Source: Streptomyces violaceusniger Tu 4113
GTDB taxonomy: Bacteria; Actinomycetota; Actinomycetes; Streptomycetales; Streptomycetaceae
DNA length: 64,000 nt
Direction of reading: 5' to 3'
Assembly: GCF_000147815.2 (NCBI RefSeq)
Contig: NC_015957.1
Location: 9,858,001 to 9,922,000, forward strand
Made by a program: the position numbers and the translations under genes. Under the pieces are notes generated by a model, which saw only the letters and a list, made by a program, of their open reading frames with translations, was not told where the DNA came from and did no database searches. Positions 17,252 to 25,981 of this stretch are shown here, piece after piece. Numbering within the stretch: the stretch's first letter is position 1; each line of letters opens with the position of its first letter.

Positions 17252-18381
17252 GCCGGCACCTCCGTCTCCGTCTTGTCGATGCCCTTGTCGGCCCTGGCCT
17301 GGGCGGCGAGTTCCGCGCCGACCCGCTGCTGCTGGCGCCCCAGTCCGTAGCGGCGCACCAGTTCGTACGCGATGACGACACACAGGACGATCACGCCCTG
17401 CATCACGCCGACGATCTCCTTGTCGTAGCCCTCGAACTCCAGGCGGTTGGCGCCGCGCTCCAGGAAGCCCCACAGCACGGCGGCCAGCGCGATGCCGACC
17501 GGGTTGTTGCGGCCGAGCAGCGCGATGGCGATACCGGTGAAGCCGATGCCGGTGGGGAAGTCGGAGGTGAACTGGTGGGTGTCGTTGAGCAGGGTCGGCA
17601 TGCCGATCAGACCGGCCATCGCGCCCGAGAGCACCATGCTGGTGAGCACCATGCGCTTGACGTTGACGCCGCTGGCCTGGGCGGCGGACTCGGAGCGGCC
17701 CACCGCGCGCAGATCGAAGCCGAACCGGGTGCGCCCGAGCAGGAACCAGAAGCCGACGCCCGCGAGCGCCGCGACGACGATGAAGCCCCAGATGGGGTCG
17801 AGGTCGCCGCCCGCCGGGAAGGTGAAGAAGTGGCTGGAGGACGGCAGCGGGTCGGTGGCCACGATGTTGGTCTGCTTGTCGAGGTCGGCCAGCCGCCCGT
17901 CCACCAGCAGATAGCTGATGACGATGCCGGAGAGGGAGTTCAGCATGATGGTGCTGATCACCTCGCTGACGCCCCGGTAGACCTTCAGCAGACCGGCGAT
18001 GGACGCCCACATGGCGCCGACGAGCATGGCGACCAGGATGATCAGCGGGATCTGCACCAGCCCCGGCAGCTTCAGCGCCCCGCCGACCACGGCGGCGAAG
18101 AAGGCGGCGAGCCGGTACTGGCCGTCGACGCCGATGTTGAAGAGGTTCATCCGGAAGCCGATGGCCACCGAGAGCCCCGCCAGGTAGTACGTCGTCGCCT
18201 TGTTGAGGATGTAGACCTGGCTGTCGGCCTTCACCCCGTAGTCGAACATGATGCCGAAGGCGTTGAACGGCTCCTTGCCGGTCGCCAGCAGCACCAGCGC
18301 GGTCAGCACGAACGCGGCGGCGAGCGCCAGCACCGGGGCGGCGACCGCGAGCAGCACCCGCTCCTTGTCCAGCTTCTTCAT
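17248..18381 (-). CDS. Nucleoside ABC transporter permease 1 (YufP/NupP type)
   Basis: A 377-aa membrane protein of the same BPD_transp_2 family. A first membrane segment follows MKKLDKERVLLAVAAPVLAL. The core carries GLSVAIGFRMNLFNIGVDGQ and later PTGIGFTGIAIALLGRNNPVG, typical of basic-membrane-protein-linked nucleoside permeases. It has an ATGA overlap with the ATPase gene upstream and with permease 2 downstream, indicating tight translational coupling. Confidence 0.9.
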   Translation of the reverse strand: MKKLDKERVLLAVAAPVLALAAAFVLTALVLLATGKEPFNAFGIMFDYGVKADSQVYILNKATTYYLAGLSVAIGFRMNLFNIGVDGQYRLAAFFAAVVGGALKLPGLVQIPLIILVAMLVGAMWASIAGLLKVYRGVSEVISTIMLNSLSGIVISYLLVDGRLADLDKQTNIVATDPLPSSSHFFTFPAGGDLDPIWGFIVVAALAGVGFWFLLGRTRFGFDLRAVGRSESAAQASGVNVKRMVLTSMVLSGAMAGLIGMPTLLNDTHQFTSDFPTGIGFTGIAIALLGRNNPVGIALAAVLWGFLERGANRLEFEGYDKEIVGVMQGVIVLCVVIAYELVRRYGLGRQQQRVGAELAAQARADKGIDKTETEVPA

Positions 18382-20057
18382 CGGGCCTCTCCCCCGGTCG
18401 CGGCCTCGGTCCCGTCGTCGGCCGGGTGGTCCAGACGGCCGGAGGCGGCGCCGGTCATGGCCGAGCCCAGCTCCTCCGGGGTGATGGTGGCGGGATCGGC
18501 GTCGGCGACCAGCCGGCCGCGGAACATCACCCGCAGGGTGTCGGACAGGCCGATCAGCTCGTCCAGGTCGGCCGAGATCAGCAGCACCGCCAGGCCCTCA
18601 CGGCGCGCGGTGCGGATCTGGTCCCAGATCTGCGCCTGGGCGCCCACGTCCACACCCCGGGTGGGGTGCGCGGCGATCAGCAGCTTGGGGTGGTGGCTCA
18701 TCTCCCGGCCGACGATCAGCTTCTGCTGGTTGCCGCCGGACAGCGAGGCCGCGGTGACCTCGATCCCGGGGGTGCGGACGTCGTACTCGGCGACGATCCG
18801 CTCGGTGTCCCGCCGGGCGGCGGCCGGATTGAGCAGCCCGCCCTTGCTGTTGGGCACCTCGGTGACATGGCCGAGGATGCGGTTCTCCCACAGCGGCGCC
18901 TCCAGCAGCAGTCCGTGCCGGTGGCGGTCCTCGGGGATGTAGCCGATGCCGTCCTCGCGCCGCTTGCGGGTGGGCGCGTGGGAGATGTCGGCGCCGTCGA
19001 GGGTGATGGTGCCGGCGTCGGGGTCGCGCATGCCCATGAGGGCCTCGACCAGTTCGGCCTGGCCGTTGCCCTCCACACCGGCGATGCCGAGGACTTCGCC
19101 CTTGCGGATGGTGAGGACGATGTCGTCGAGCACGGCCCGCTCCACGCCGTCCACATCGGTGGCGGTCAGCCGCAGCGCGTCCACGACGAGCATCTCGGTG
19201 TCGGTGACGGTGGATTCGCGGGTCTCGGGCGAGGGCAGCTCGCTGCCGACCATCAGCTCGGCCAACTGCCGGGGGTCGGTCTCGGACGGCGTGACGGAGG
19301 CGACCGTGGTGCCGCGGCGGATGACGGTGATGTCATCGGCCACGGAGAGCACCTCGCCCAGCTTGTGCGAGATGAACAGCACCGTCAGGCCCTCGGACTT
19401 GAGCTCGCGGAGGTTGTCGAAGAGCGCGTCGACCTCCTGCGGGACGAGGACGGCCGTCGGCTCGTCGAGAATGAGCGTCCGGGCGCCCCGGTAGAGGACC
19501 TTGAGGATCTCCACGCGCTGACGGTCCGCCACCCCCAGGTCCTCCACGAGGACATCGGGGCGGACGCCCAGCCCGTAGGCGTCGGATATCTCCTTGATCC
19601 GGGCGCGTGCCCGGCCGCTGATGCCGTGCAGCTTCTCCGCGCCGAGGACCACGTTCTCCAGCACGGTGAGGTTGTCGGCGAGCATGAAGTGCTGGTGCAC
19701 CATGCCCACTCCGCGGGATATGGCGTCCGCCGGGGAGTGCAGTTCCACCGTCTCGCCATCGATCGCGATGGTGCCCTCGTCCGGGCGCTGCATCCCGTAG
19801 AGGATCTTCATCAGGGTCGACTTGCCCGCGCCGTTCTCGCCCACGAGGGCGTGTACGGTGCCGCGGCGCACAGTGATGTCGATGTCGTGGTTGGCGACGA
19901 CTCCGGGGAACCGCTTGGTGATTCCGTGGAGTTCTACGGCGACGTCGGTGACGGCACCGGCGGGAGCGCCCTTGGGTGGGCTGGCGGCTTCGATGGCGCA
20001 CTCCTGAGGGGCGACGGAGGTGGGGCGGGCCGGGGCCGGACCGGCCGGATGTGCCAC
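18378..20057 (-). CDS. Nucleoside ABC transporter ATPase, two ATP-binding domains
   Basis: About 559 aa. Domain 1 has Walker A GENGAGKST (73-81) and Walker B LILDEPTAVL, with a divergent signature (LGVADRQRVEIL instead of LSVGxQQRVEI). Domain 2 has the degenerate loop GVEGNGQAELVEAL but a canonical signature SLSGGNQQKLIVGREM. This asymmetry is usual for sugar/nucleoside ATPases of the RbsA/YufO type. The start is unclear. GTG 20057 lies inside a strong hairpin. A CAGGAG Shine-Dalgarno sits 7 nt upstream of an in-frame ATC (19994), with no NTG codon between there and the conserved start of the domain. Confidence 0.9.
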   Translation of the reverse strand: MAHPAGPAPARPTSVAPQECAIEAASPPKGAPAGAVTDVAVELHGITKRFPGVVANHDIDITVRRGTVHALVGENGAGKSTLMKILYGMQRPDEGTIAIDGETVELHSPADAISRGVGMVHQHFMLADNLTVLENVVLGAEKLHGISGRARARIKEISDAYGLGVRPDVLVEDLGVADRQRVEILKVLYRGARTLILDEPTAVLVPQEVDALFDNLRELKSEGLTVLFISHKLGEVLSVADDITVIRRGTTVASVTPSETDPRQLAELMVGSELPSPETRESTVTDTEMLVVDALRLTATDVDGVERAVLDDIVLTIRKGEVLGIAGVEGNGQAELVEALMGMRDPDAGTITLDGADISHAPTRKRREDGIGYIPEDRHRHGLLLEAPLWENRILGHVTEVPNSKGGLLNPAAARRDTERIVAEYDVRTPGIEVTAASLSGGNQQKLIVGREMSHHPKLLIAAHPTRGVDVGAQAQIWDQIRTARREGLAVLLISADLDELIGLSDTLRVMFRGRLVADADPATITPEELGSAMTGAASGRLDHPADDGTEAATGGEAR

Positions 20058-20099
20058 GGACCCGGGCGGACGCCCGGGGCGGCCGTACGGATCCGTGGC
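20053..20099 (-). terminator. Attenuator-like hairpin between binding-protein and ATPase genes
   Basis: A two-tier perfect stem: 8 bp GCCACGGA/TCCGTGGC (20053-20060, 20092-20099) enclosing CCCGGGCG/CGCCCGGG (20061-20068, 20071-20078). It probably lowers expression of the ATPase and permeases relative to the binding lipoprotein. Confidence 0.6.
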
Positions 20100-20106
20100 C
20101 CGAGGG

Positions 20107-21141
20107 TCAGTCCTTGTAGGTGTCGTTGACCTTGATCTGGCCGTCGACGATCTTCTTCTTGGCCGCCTCGATCTTCGGCTTGATGTCGTTGATGAACCCG
20201 CCGGAGTACGAGAGGGAGACGCCGCCGCGCTTGAGGTCGTAGGACTGGACGCCGCTCTCGGGCTTCTTGTCCTTGATGACGCTCTTGATGAAGTCGTAGA
20301 CCGAGCCGTCCACGGTCTTGACCATGGAGGTCATGATCGTGTTCTTGTACTGGGCCAGGCCCTTGTCGTAGTACTGGTCGCCGTCGACGCCGATCGACCA
20401 GGTGCCCTTCTTGCCCGCGGTCGCCTCGATGGCGCCCGCGCCGGAGCCGCCGGCCGCGGAGAAGATCACGTCGACCTTGTTGGAGAGCATCCCCTCGGCG
20501 ATGTCCTTGCCGCGGTCCGGCATGCCGAAGCCCTTGGCCGAGCCGACCTGCACCCACTGGACGTCCAGGGACGCCTTGGGGTTGGTGTCCTTCAGTCCCT
20601 GCTGGAAGCCGCCCGCGAACTTCTTGATCAGCGCGCTGTCGGTGCCGCCGATGAAGCCGACCTTGTTGGACTTGGTCTTCAGACCCGCGGCCACGCCGGC
20701 GAGGTAGGAGCCCTCGTGCTCGGCGGAGACCAGGCTGGCGACGTTCTTGGAGTCGACGACCGAGTCGACGATGGCGAAGTCGGTGTCCTTGTACTTCTTG
20801 GCGGCCTTGGTGAGCGAGGGGGTCCACGCGTAGCCGACGCCGACGACGGGGTTGTAGCCCGCCTCGGCGAGGCTCGCCAGCTTGTCATAGCGGTCGGCGT
20901 CGGTGTCGCCGTCCTTCGCCGTCAACTCCTTGCCCTTGACGTCGAAGTCCTTCAGGGCCTTGTCGTAGCCCTTGGCGGCGGAGTCGTTGAAGGAGTGGTC
21001 GCCACGGCCGCCGACGTCGTAGGCCAGGCCGATGCCGGCGTCCTTGCTTCCCTCTTCGGAGCTGCTGCCACACGCGGTGACGGAAAATGCGAGAGCCGCG
21101 GTGGCAATGCCCGCGACAGCTATCGTGGATACCCGGCGCAC
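20107..21141 (-). CDS. BMP-family nucleoside-binding lipoprotein
   Basis: A 344-aa substrate-binding lipoprotein (Bmp/PnrA-like family). The signal ends in the lipobox FSVTAC (C24), followed by a Ser-rich linker. IGLAYDVGGRGDHSFNDSA, YNPVVGVGYAWT, VGFIGGTDSALI and DVIFSAAGGSGAGAI are characteristic nucleoside-pocket regions. It captures nucleosides outside the membrane for the downstream ATPase and permeases. The GTG start at 21141 follows an AGAGGGGAC ribosome site. S. coelicolor is remembered as having two such genes in tandem; only one is present here. Confidence 0.93.
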   Translation of the reverse strand: MRRVSTIAVAGIATAALAFSVTACGSSSEEGSKDAGIGLAYDVGGRGDHSFNDSAAKGYDKALKDFDVKGKELTAKDGDTDADRYDKLASLAEAGYNPVVGVGYAWTPSLTKAAKKYKDTDFAIVDSVVDSKNVASLVSAEHEGSYLAGVAAGLKTKSNKVGFIGGTDSALIKKFAGGFQQGLKDTNPKASLDVQWVQVGSAKGFGMPDRGKDIAEGMLSNKVDVIFSAAGGSGAGAIEATAGKKGTWSIGVDGDQYYDKGLAQYKNTIMTSMVKTVDGSVYDFIKSVIKDKKPESGVQSYDLKRGGVSLSYSGGFINDIKPKIEAAKKKIVDGQIKVNDTYKD

Positions 21142-21194
21142 GAGGGTCCCCTCTGATGATCTCGAAGCGCCCCTTGCGGCGCTGGCTCCGCCGC

Positions 21195-21210
21195 ATCGTA
21201 ACGCGCGTAG
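21195..21210 (-). promoter_or_regulatory. Putative operator/promoter of the nucleoside operon
   Basis: TAACGCGCGTAG (21199-21210) shares ACGCGCGTAGA with the palindrome in front of add. A -10-like TACGAT (complement of 21195-21200) overlaps its edge, 53 bp before the binding-protein start. The 21142-21448 gap otherwise shows only a weak hairpin near 21330-21376. Confidence 0.4.
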
Positions 21211-21448
21211 ATGCCAGATAAAGGCCCCCTCGGAAGCCGTTATCGGATCGTCGCGAACCTCTCGTGTCCGCCAGGTCTACACAATGTTTCGGGTGGGCAA
21301 AACGGCCGCGATTACGCCCAGTACGTCCCCGTATGAGACCTCCCGGACGAGGCTCCGGGGCCTGCGGCAGGGGTCTTGGAGGCTGGGCCGTCAGCGGCGA
21401 AGCCGCGCCCGGTACGGGGATCCGGGCCAGCCGGTCGGCCCACCCGGT

Positions 21449-21802
21449 CTACGGGGCCGCCCGGTCGGCAGCCGCCCAGCCTTCTGTGCGGGCCTGGGCG
21501 TGCAGGAAGTCCCCGGTGGGGCAGGCGCGGCTGTGGTGGCAGCACTCGCAGCCGACGGCGTGGTCGAGGTACCGGCGCCAGGCCGCAGGGGCTTCGGCTG
21601 GGTCGGATCCGCAGGCGGGGGCGCATGCCCACACCGGGTACGTCGTACGCGTTGCGCCATGGTCGACGGTGACGGTGCCCAGCAGCCGGTCGGCGACCAG
21701 GCGCGTCCCGCACAGGGCACAGCCCCAGCCGCCGAGCTGGCCGCGGGTGAGCGTGGCGGGGTCCAGCCCGGCCGCGGTTGTCGCGGGCTGCTTTGAGGCC
21801 AT
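21449..21802 (-). CDS. Cysteine-rich hypothetical protein (zinc-ribbon-like)
   Basis: A 117-aa soluble protein whose cysteines are in pairs: CALCGTRL (about residues 29-36), WACAPACG and CECCHHSRACP. This suggests one or two small zinc sites. The start ATG overlaps the stop of the upstream gene (TGATG), so the two are translationally coupled. Related small proteins often neighbour Xre regulators in Streptomyces; function unknown. Confidence 0.65.
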   Translation of the reverse strand: MASKQPATTAAGLDPATLTRGQLGGWGCALCGTRLVADRLLGTVTVDHGATRTTYPVWACAPACGSDPAEAPAAWRRYLDHAVGCECCHHSRACPTGDFLHAQARTEGWAAADRAAP

Positions 21803-22194
21803 CACCGGGCCACCCTCGTTGCCATCTGGAGAACGGCGAGGAGAAACGCGGGCTCGGTCAGGTACCGGCCCGGGGCGAGCGGGACGCGCCAGTGGACACC
21901 TGGCCCCTCCGTCCGGTCCACGCCGGGCACGTAAATGAAGGTGGCAGAGCCGCGCAGTTCGACGCGGGGCAGCCGGCTCATGTCCCACAGGTCCGCCGCG
22001 CCGGGCTCGACCAACCAAGCCAGCCGCTTGCCGCCTGGGTCATCGATGACCGCGCCGGTCGCATCGCCGAGGAGCCGTAAGGCGTGCTCACCCAGGGCGC
22101 GTGGCACGTGGACCGCGTCCCACCACCTTCCGGCGGGCAGCATCCGCACGGAACAGTCGGCAGGCAGGGTCCAGGGCAGGGCGTTGGTCGGCAT
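21802..22194 (-). CDS. Hypothetical Streptomyces protein
   Basis: A 130-aa soluble protein beginning MPTNALPWTLPADCSVRMLP, with internal DAVHVPRALGEHALRLLGD, FIYVPG and HWRVPLAPGRYLTEP. This pattern recurs in many actinomycete accessory regions, usually beside small zinc or HTH genes, but no function is known to me. It is coupled to the downstream cysteine-rich gene and lies 112 bp from the end of the Xre-TPR gene on the same strand. Confidence 0.65.
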   Translation of the reverse strand: MPTNALPWTLPADCSVRMLPAGRWWDAVHVPRALGEHALRLLGDATGAVIDDPGGKRLAWLVEPGAADLWDMSRLPRVELRGSATFIYVPGVDRTEGPGVHWRVPLAPGRYLTEPAFLLAVLQMATRVAR

Positions 22195-22306
22195 GATCGG
22201 GCTCCATGTACGGACAGTGTGCTGACCGTCACATCGTTCCGACGTGGCAAGGCCCGATTTCCCTAAGGTAGGGACGCCGGGGCCTTGACTTAGCGTGCCG
22301 AGTTAG

Positions 22307-23503
22307 CTACACGCCGCTCCATTGGGCGAACTCGCGCAACGAGTCCGTGGCCCGCTGCCGCGCGCGCAGCAGTGTCCCGACCGTCTCATGCACCTCCGGG
22401 TGGTACCGCGTCATCTGCGGCGCCACCTTCCGCGCCTCGCGCAACGAATCCAGCGCCTCGTCATGCCGCGCCGTCCACGCCTGCGACCGAGCCTTGTTGA
22501 TCCAAAAATGGGCCGTCCGGTTCGGCGGATGCCCCTTTGGGAGACGCATATCCGCAACCTGACGCAGCGCCTCATCATGGTTGTCCACATCGTTGAGGTC
22601 AGAGACCGTACTCATCTGAACCCACCGAGGGCCGAACGACAACGCATGCAGGTCGACATCGCCCGTGAGCTGCGCAAGCTCGCGGGCCTGCTCCAGCCAG
22701 TCATCAGCCGTGCTGGTGTGCCCAGCGCGGCGAGCGTAGGTGACTCCCCGCAGTGCCAGAATGCCGCGCATCGCGCGCACCGGGCGGCTTCCATCGTCCT
22801 CAAGGTCCCGCAGCGCCTGGCGCATGAGCGCCACGCTTCTATCCGCCCGCCCGGCCGAACCATGAGTGATCGCAGCCCGCTCGAACCGCTCGATCGCCAC
22901 CAGGCACGGGTCACCGGACTCACGTGCGGCAGAGCCCATGCGCGCCACGGCCAGCCGGGCAAGGTCGGCGTATCCCAGGCGATAAGCGATGCTCGCCGCC
23001 GTGCGCGACACCTCCGTCAGCAGCGCATACGCGCGTTCACGGTCCCTTCCCGGGCTGTCGTATCTGCGCACCACCGATGCCACTTCGGTGATCAGCCCCG
23101 GCAGCCCCTTTGCGGTCTCCGTGAAATTCGCCTCAAGACGCAGCCGAACCATCCTGGCAATCTCCGCCTCCAGACCCTCGATAGAGCGGGGCTCGGGCTC
23201 GTCATCGAGTTCGATGTCCCACGCTTCAAGGGCGCTGCCGATCGGAGAGACCATGGCGTCGAGCTGGTCTTTCTGAAGGATCTTGATGTACGGCTGCCCG
23301 TGCAGAACGGAGATGTCCACCGCGAGCGCCCGCGCGACCGCCGAGAGCACCGAGGCGCTGGCTGGCTGCTCGCCGTTCTCAACTCGGGAGAGCTGGCTGG
23401 TGGATACGTGGGCCCGTCGACCCAGCTCGGCGAGGGAGAAGTCTCGGATGGCGCGGAGTTCGCGGATGCGGGCGCCGATGTGCTGGTCGCTGGTTTCGGG
23501 CAT
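22307..23503 (-). CDS. Xre-family regulator with C-terminal TPR-like region
   Basis: About 398 aa. The N-terminal HTH is at residues 8-65 (IGARIRELRAIRDFSLAELG, then RAHVSTSQLSRVENGEQPAS). The rest is alpha-helical with repeated 30-40-residue units typical of TPR-like ligand or peptide sensing (LARLAVARMGSAARE; VALMRQALRDLEDDG; ALDSLREARKVAPQM). ATG 23503 has GGGGG about 8 nt upstream; ATG 23515 is the alternative. Such regulators commonly control adjacent small accessory genes, here the two genes just downstream. Confidence 0.8.
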   Translation of the reverse strand: MPETSDQHIGARIRELRAIRDFSLAELGRRAHVSTSQLSRVENGEQPASASVLSAVARALAVDISVLHGQPYIKILQKDQLDAMVSPIGSALEAWDIELDDEPEPRSIEGLEAEIARMVRLRLEANFTETAKGLPGLITEVASVVRRYDSPGRDRERAYALLTEVSRTAASIAYRLGYADLARLAVARMGSAARESGDPCLVAIERFERAAITHGSAGRADRSVALMRQALRDLEDDGSRPVRAMRGILALRGVTYARRAGHTSTADDWLEQARELAQLTGDVDLHALSFGPRWVQMSTVSDLNDVDNHDEALRQVADMRLPKGHPPNRTAHFWINKARSQAWTARHDEALDSLREARKVAPQMTRYHPEVHETVGTLLRARQRATDSLREFAQWSGV

Positions 23504-23568
23504 ATTGACCCCCATCGCATGGTGACACTCGCAAGGTACCCCCGGTTGGCTCTGCGGGTGCGGCCGAT

Positions 23569-23590
23569 CGGCCCCATACCGATGGGGCCG
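23569..23590 (-). terminator. Small hairpin after the truncated DUF5753 gene
   Basis: A 9-bp perfect stem (23569-23577 with 23582-23590) and a 4-nt loop, 13 bp past the stop at 23603. Confidence 0.5.
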
Positions 23591-23602
23591 TCGCGCCCGG
23601 AG

Positions 23603-24217
23603 TCAGTGCAGGGCCTCGATGGCCTTCAGGATCAACGCCCGCGCCTCGGCCCCGTATACGGCCATGCCGCGCAGCCGCTCGAACCTCTTCAGGTATTGGG
23701 CGAGTTCGCCGGGCTGAGTCACGTTCACCTCGGCGGTCACCAGCTCCACGGACACCGTTCGGTCGTCGTAGATGTGGAAGGTCTCCTCGGTCCAGTGCGT
23801 CCGCCGGGCCGCCATCGGGATGATCCCAAGCGACACCGCGGGTAGCGCGCCGGCAGTCAGCAGGTAGCCCAACTGGGCGACCATGGCGTCCGTGTCAGCG
23901 ACCCGGCAATACAACACCGACTCCTCGATGACCAGGACGAAGCGGTGCCCCTGCTCGTGGATGATCCGGGACCGCTCGACCCGCGCGCGGGCCGCAGCCT
24001 CACTGTCATCGGCAGGCAGGTCGTGGACACTCGCGGCGATCCCGAGGACGGCCCGCGCATAGCCCTCGGTCTGCAGCAGGCCGGGAACCAGGGTGGAGGA
24101 ATAGACCCGGAACAGTTCTGTGTCCTCGTAGAACTGCACCCGGCTGTCTTGAAGCTGCTTTAGACCGCTGCGGACTTGGTGGCGCCATTCCCGGTACTCG
24201 ATGGACGGTTGGGGCAT
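23603..24217 (-). CDS. DUF5753-only protein (HTH domain absent)
   Basis: A 204-aa protein consisting only of the DUF5753 region (YEDTELFRVYSSTLVPGLLQ, VERSRIIHEQGHRFVLVIEE, AQLGYLLTAGALP). It closely resembles the C-terminal two thirds of the next gene upstream and shares its last 20 residues almost exactly (RGMAVYGAEARALILKAIEA). The Xre HTH normally fused in front is missing, so it cannot bind DNA by itself. It could act as a dominant partner or sensor for its paralogue, or be a relic. It starts at ATG 24217, with its own upstream promoter-like sequence. Confidence 0.8.
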   Translation of the reverse strand: MPQPSIEYREWRHQVRSGLKQLQDSRVQFYEDTELFRVYSSTLVPGLLQTEGYARAVLGIAASVHDLPADDSEAAARARVERSRIIHEQGHRFVLVIEESVLYCRVADTDAMVAQLGYLLTAGALPAVSLGIIPMAARRTHWTEETFHIYDDRTVSVELVTAEVNVTQPGELAQYLKRFERLRGMAVYGAEARALILKAIEALH

Positions 24218-24243
24218 ATCGTCTCCCTGTGTCGTCGTACGCC

Positions 24244-24300
24244 GATGTGCACCAAACTCGCCCGGCGGGGCCAGCTATCGATTGAGCGAGGGAGCTTTTA
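24244..24300 (-). promoter_or_regulatory. Upstream region shared with the paralogous operon
   Basis: The bases upstream of the DUF5753-only gene (GATGTGCACCA at 24244-24254, then ACTCG and a CCGGCGG stretch) match those upstream of the DUF6879 operon at 25982-26010. The match looks like a duplicated promoter or operator. Confidence 0.4.
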
Positions 24301-24312
24301 TCGTGCCTGAGG

Positions 24313-25164
24313 TCAGTGCAGGGCTTCGATAGCCTTGAGGATCAACGCCCGCGCCTCGGCCCCGTACACGGCCATGCCGCGCAGTTGCTCGAATGCCTTC
24401 ACGTACATAGCGATCTCCGACGGCTGGGTGACGTTCACCTCGGCGGAGAGCAACTCGACGGACACCAGCGTGTCATCGTGCACGTCGAATGTCTCCTGAG
24501 GCCACAGAACCCGCTCGCGCGTCCCAGCCGGGATGATGCCGAACGACACCTGCGGCAGGGCCCCTGCGGTCAGCAAGTAGCCCAGTTGGGCAGCCATCGC
24601 GTCCGCATTGCCGAGCTGGTAATACAGCACGGCCTCCTCGATGAGGAACACGTAACGGTGCCCCGGCTCGTGGATGACCTGCGACCGCTCCAGGCGGGCC
24701 GCCGCAGCCTCCGCCCCGTCATCGAGGACCTCAAGAAACCGGGCATTCATCGACAGCAGCGCTCTCGCGTAGCCGTCCGTCTGCAACAGGCCGGGGACCA
24801 GGACTGGCGAATAGACGCGCAGCAGTTCCGTGGACCGGTACAGCTGGGTGTAGCTGTCCTGGAGCTTGGCCAGACCGGTGCGCACGCGGCGCCGCCACTC
24901 CCGGTACAGGGACTGGGCGTGCTGCGAGGCCGCGATCAGGTCCACAGCCTGGTCGAGAGCATCGGCTGCGCGGCACCACAGGCGAATGTCCGTTGGTGAG
25001 GGCGGAGTGCGGGCGTTCTCGATCCGGGACGTCTTGGCATGGTGCCAGCCGCACCGGGAGGCCAGCTCAGTGACCGTCAGTCCGGCATTTCTCCTCAGGT
25101 CGCGCAGCTGGCGCGCCACGTTCTCGCGGGCGGCTTGGGCTGAGGACGACGGTGAAATGGTCAT
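24313..25164 (-). CDS. Xre-HTH/DUF5753 regulator
   Basis: A 283-aa regulator. The HTH is at about residues 14-70 (ARQLRDLRRNAGLTVTELAS, CGWHHAKTSRIENARTPPSP), followed by DUF5753 (SLYREWRRRVRTGLAKLQDS ... RGMAVYGAEARALILKAIEA). This architecture belongs to the Streptomyces Scr1-like/antitoxin-like regulators usually paired with DUF397 or DUF6879 proteins. Here the partner is the DUF6879 gene 22 bp upstream on the same strand. ATG 25164 is chosen because the HTH begins soon after. Confidence 0.85.
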   Translation of the reverse strand: MTISPSSSAQAARENVARQLRDLRRNAGLTVTELASRCGWHHAKTSRIENARTPPSPTDIRLWCRAADALDQAVDLIAASQHAQSLYREWRRRVRTGLAKLQDSYTQLYRSTELLRVYSPVLVPGLLQTDGYARALLSMNARFLEVLDDGAEAAAARLERSQVIHEPGHRYVFLIEEAVLYYQLGNADAMAAQLGYLLTAGALPQVSFGIIPAGTRERVLWPQETFDVHDDTLVSVELLSAEVNVTQPSEIAMYVKAFEQLRGMAVYGAEARALILKAIEALH

Positions 25165-25186
25165 GAGCTGGCCGTGGAGCTTCCTG

Positions 25187-25720
25187 TCAGTGGATCTCGT
25201 ATTGGTCGTGAGGGATCGCGCGGTCCCACACCGCGTCGAACGCGTCCGAGCACTGTTTGACGACGACCGGCTCGGTCCGCAACTCCATGTCACGGTCGGC
25301 CCAGTTGCCATCTCCGGTGAAGTGGTTGAACAGCACCTGCGTTCCGTCGAAGAGCCACAGGTCTGCGCCCGGAAGCATCAGGTCGACGGCCCGGCGGCGG
25401 GGAAGCCACCGCACCTGCTCGCCTGCGGCGACGTTCACGACGGTCCCAGCATGCTCGTAGCGGATGTAGTCGGTGACCGGCTCGGACACGATGCGTGCTC
25501 GGCGCACCACGAGGCCGCGAGCGACCGCCCGGGAGACCATGTCGGTCCACGGCGCCCAGTACTCGGAGGCAGGGTCGACGTCCCGACGCCCAGTGGCCAG
25601 CCAGGTGTTGAAGTCGTGGGCTTCATCGCCGACGGCGTACTGGTCGCGCATTTCAAGGTGCACTGCTGAATGCTGTGCGGCCCGGAACAGTTCATCAAAG
25701 CTGAGCGCGTTCTGCGACAT
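25187..25720 (-). CDS. DUF6879 family protein
   Basis: A 177-aa soluble protein with the DUF6879 layout: an N-terminal FDELFRAAQHSAVHLEMRDQYAVGDE, then a central VRRARIVSEPVTDYIRYEHAG and LPGADLWLFDGTQVLFNHFTGDG. The family is almost confined to actinomycetes and is regularly encoded beside Xre-DUF5753 regulators, which suggests a regulator-effector pair. Whether it is toxin-like, as proposed for some DUF397 partners, is unproven. It overlaps the upstream gene by 26 bp. Confidence 0.82.
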   Translation of the reverse strand: MSQNALSFDELFRAAQHSAVHLEMRDQYAVGDEAHDFNTWLATGRRDVDPASEYWAPWTDMVSRAVARGLVVRRARIVSEPVTDYIRYEHAGTVVNVAAGEQVRWLPRRRAVDLMLPGADLWLFDGTQVLFNHFTGDGNWADRDMELRTEPVVVKQCSDAFDAVWDRAIPHDQYEIH

Positions 25721-25952
25721 CGCATGCCTCCCTCAGGACCGGGATCAGGCGAGCCGGGATGCGGATGACCGTTTCGTGCTCGGGAATACCAGGCGCGTGC
25801 CCCGGCGCTGGCGTCTGGACGCACTGGGTGCGGGTGGCGTCGTCGGCGGTGTAGCCCTGGATCACGATGTCCGCAGTCTCCTGGTCCACCCAGGCCGTGG
25901 GTGATCCGTTCTTGCCGGTGTCGGGATCGATCCCGATGAACTGTAAGGGCAT
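25695..25952 (-). CDS. Small hypothetical protein of the DUF6879 operon
   Basis: An 85-aa soluble protein (MPLQFIGIDPDTGKNGSPTA ... HETVIRIPARLIPVLREACD). It resembles short acidic actinomycete proteins found ahead of DUF6879 genes. Its 3' end overlaps the next gene by 26 bp, so the two are co-translated. The start is fixed by the promoter 40 bp upstream. No domain recognised. Confidence 0.65.
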   Translation of the reverse strand: MPLQFIGIDPDTGKNGSPTAWVDQETADIVIQGYTADDATRTQCVQTPAPGHAPGIPEHETVIRIPARLIPVLREACDVAERAQL

Positions 25953-25981
25953 GGTCGTCTCCCGTGCCGTCTTCGTGCGCT

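Noticed and set aside
23603..24217. Pseudogene call for the DUF5753-only gene
   Set aside because: The frame is intact and starts with ATG after a promoter-like region, and I saw no HTH remnant just upstream, so I kept it as a CDS with a missing domain.
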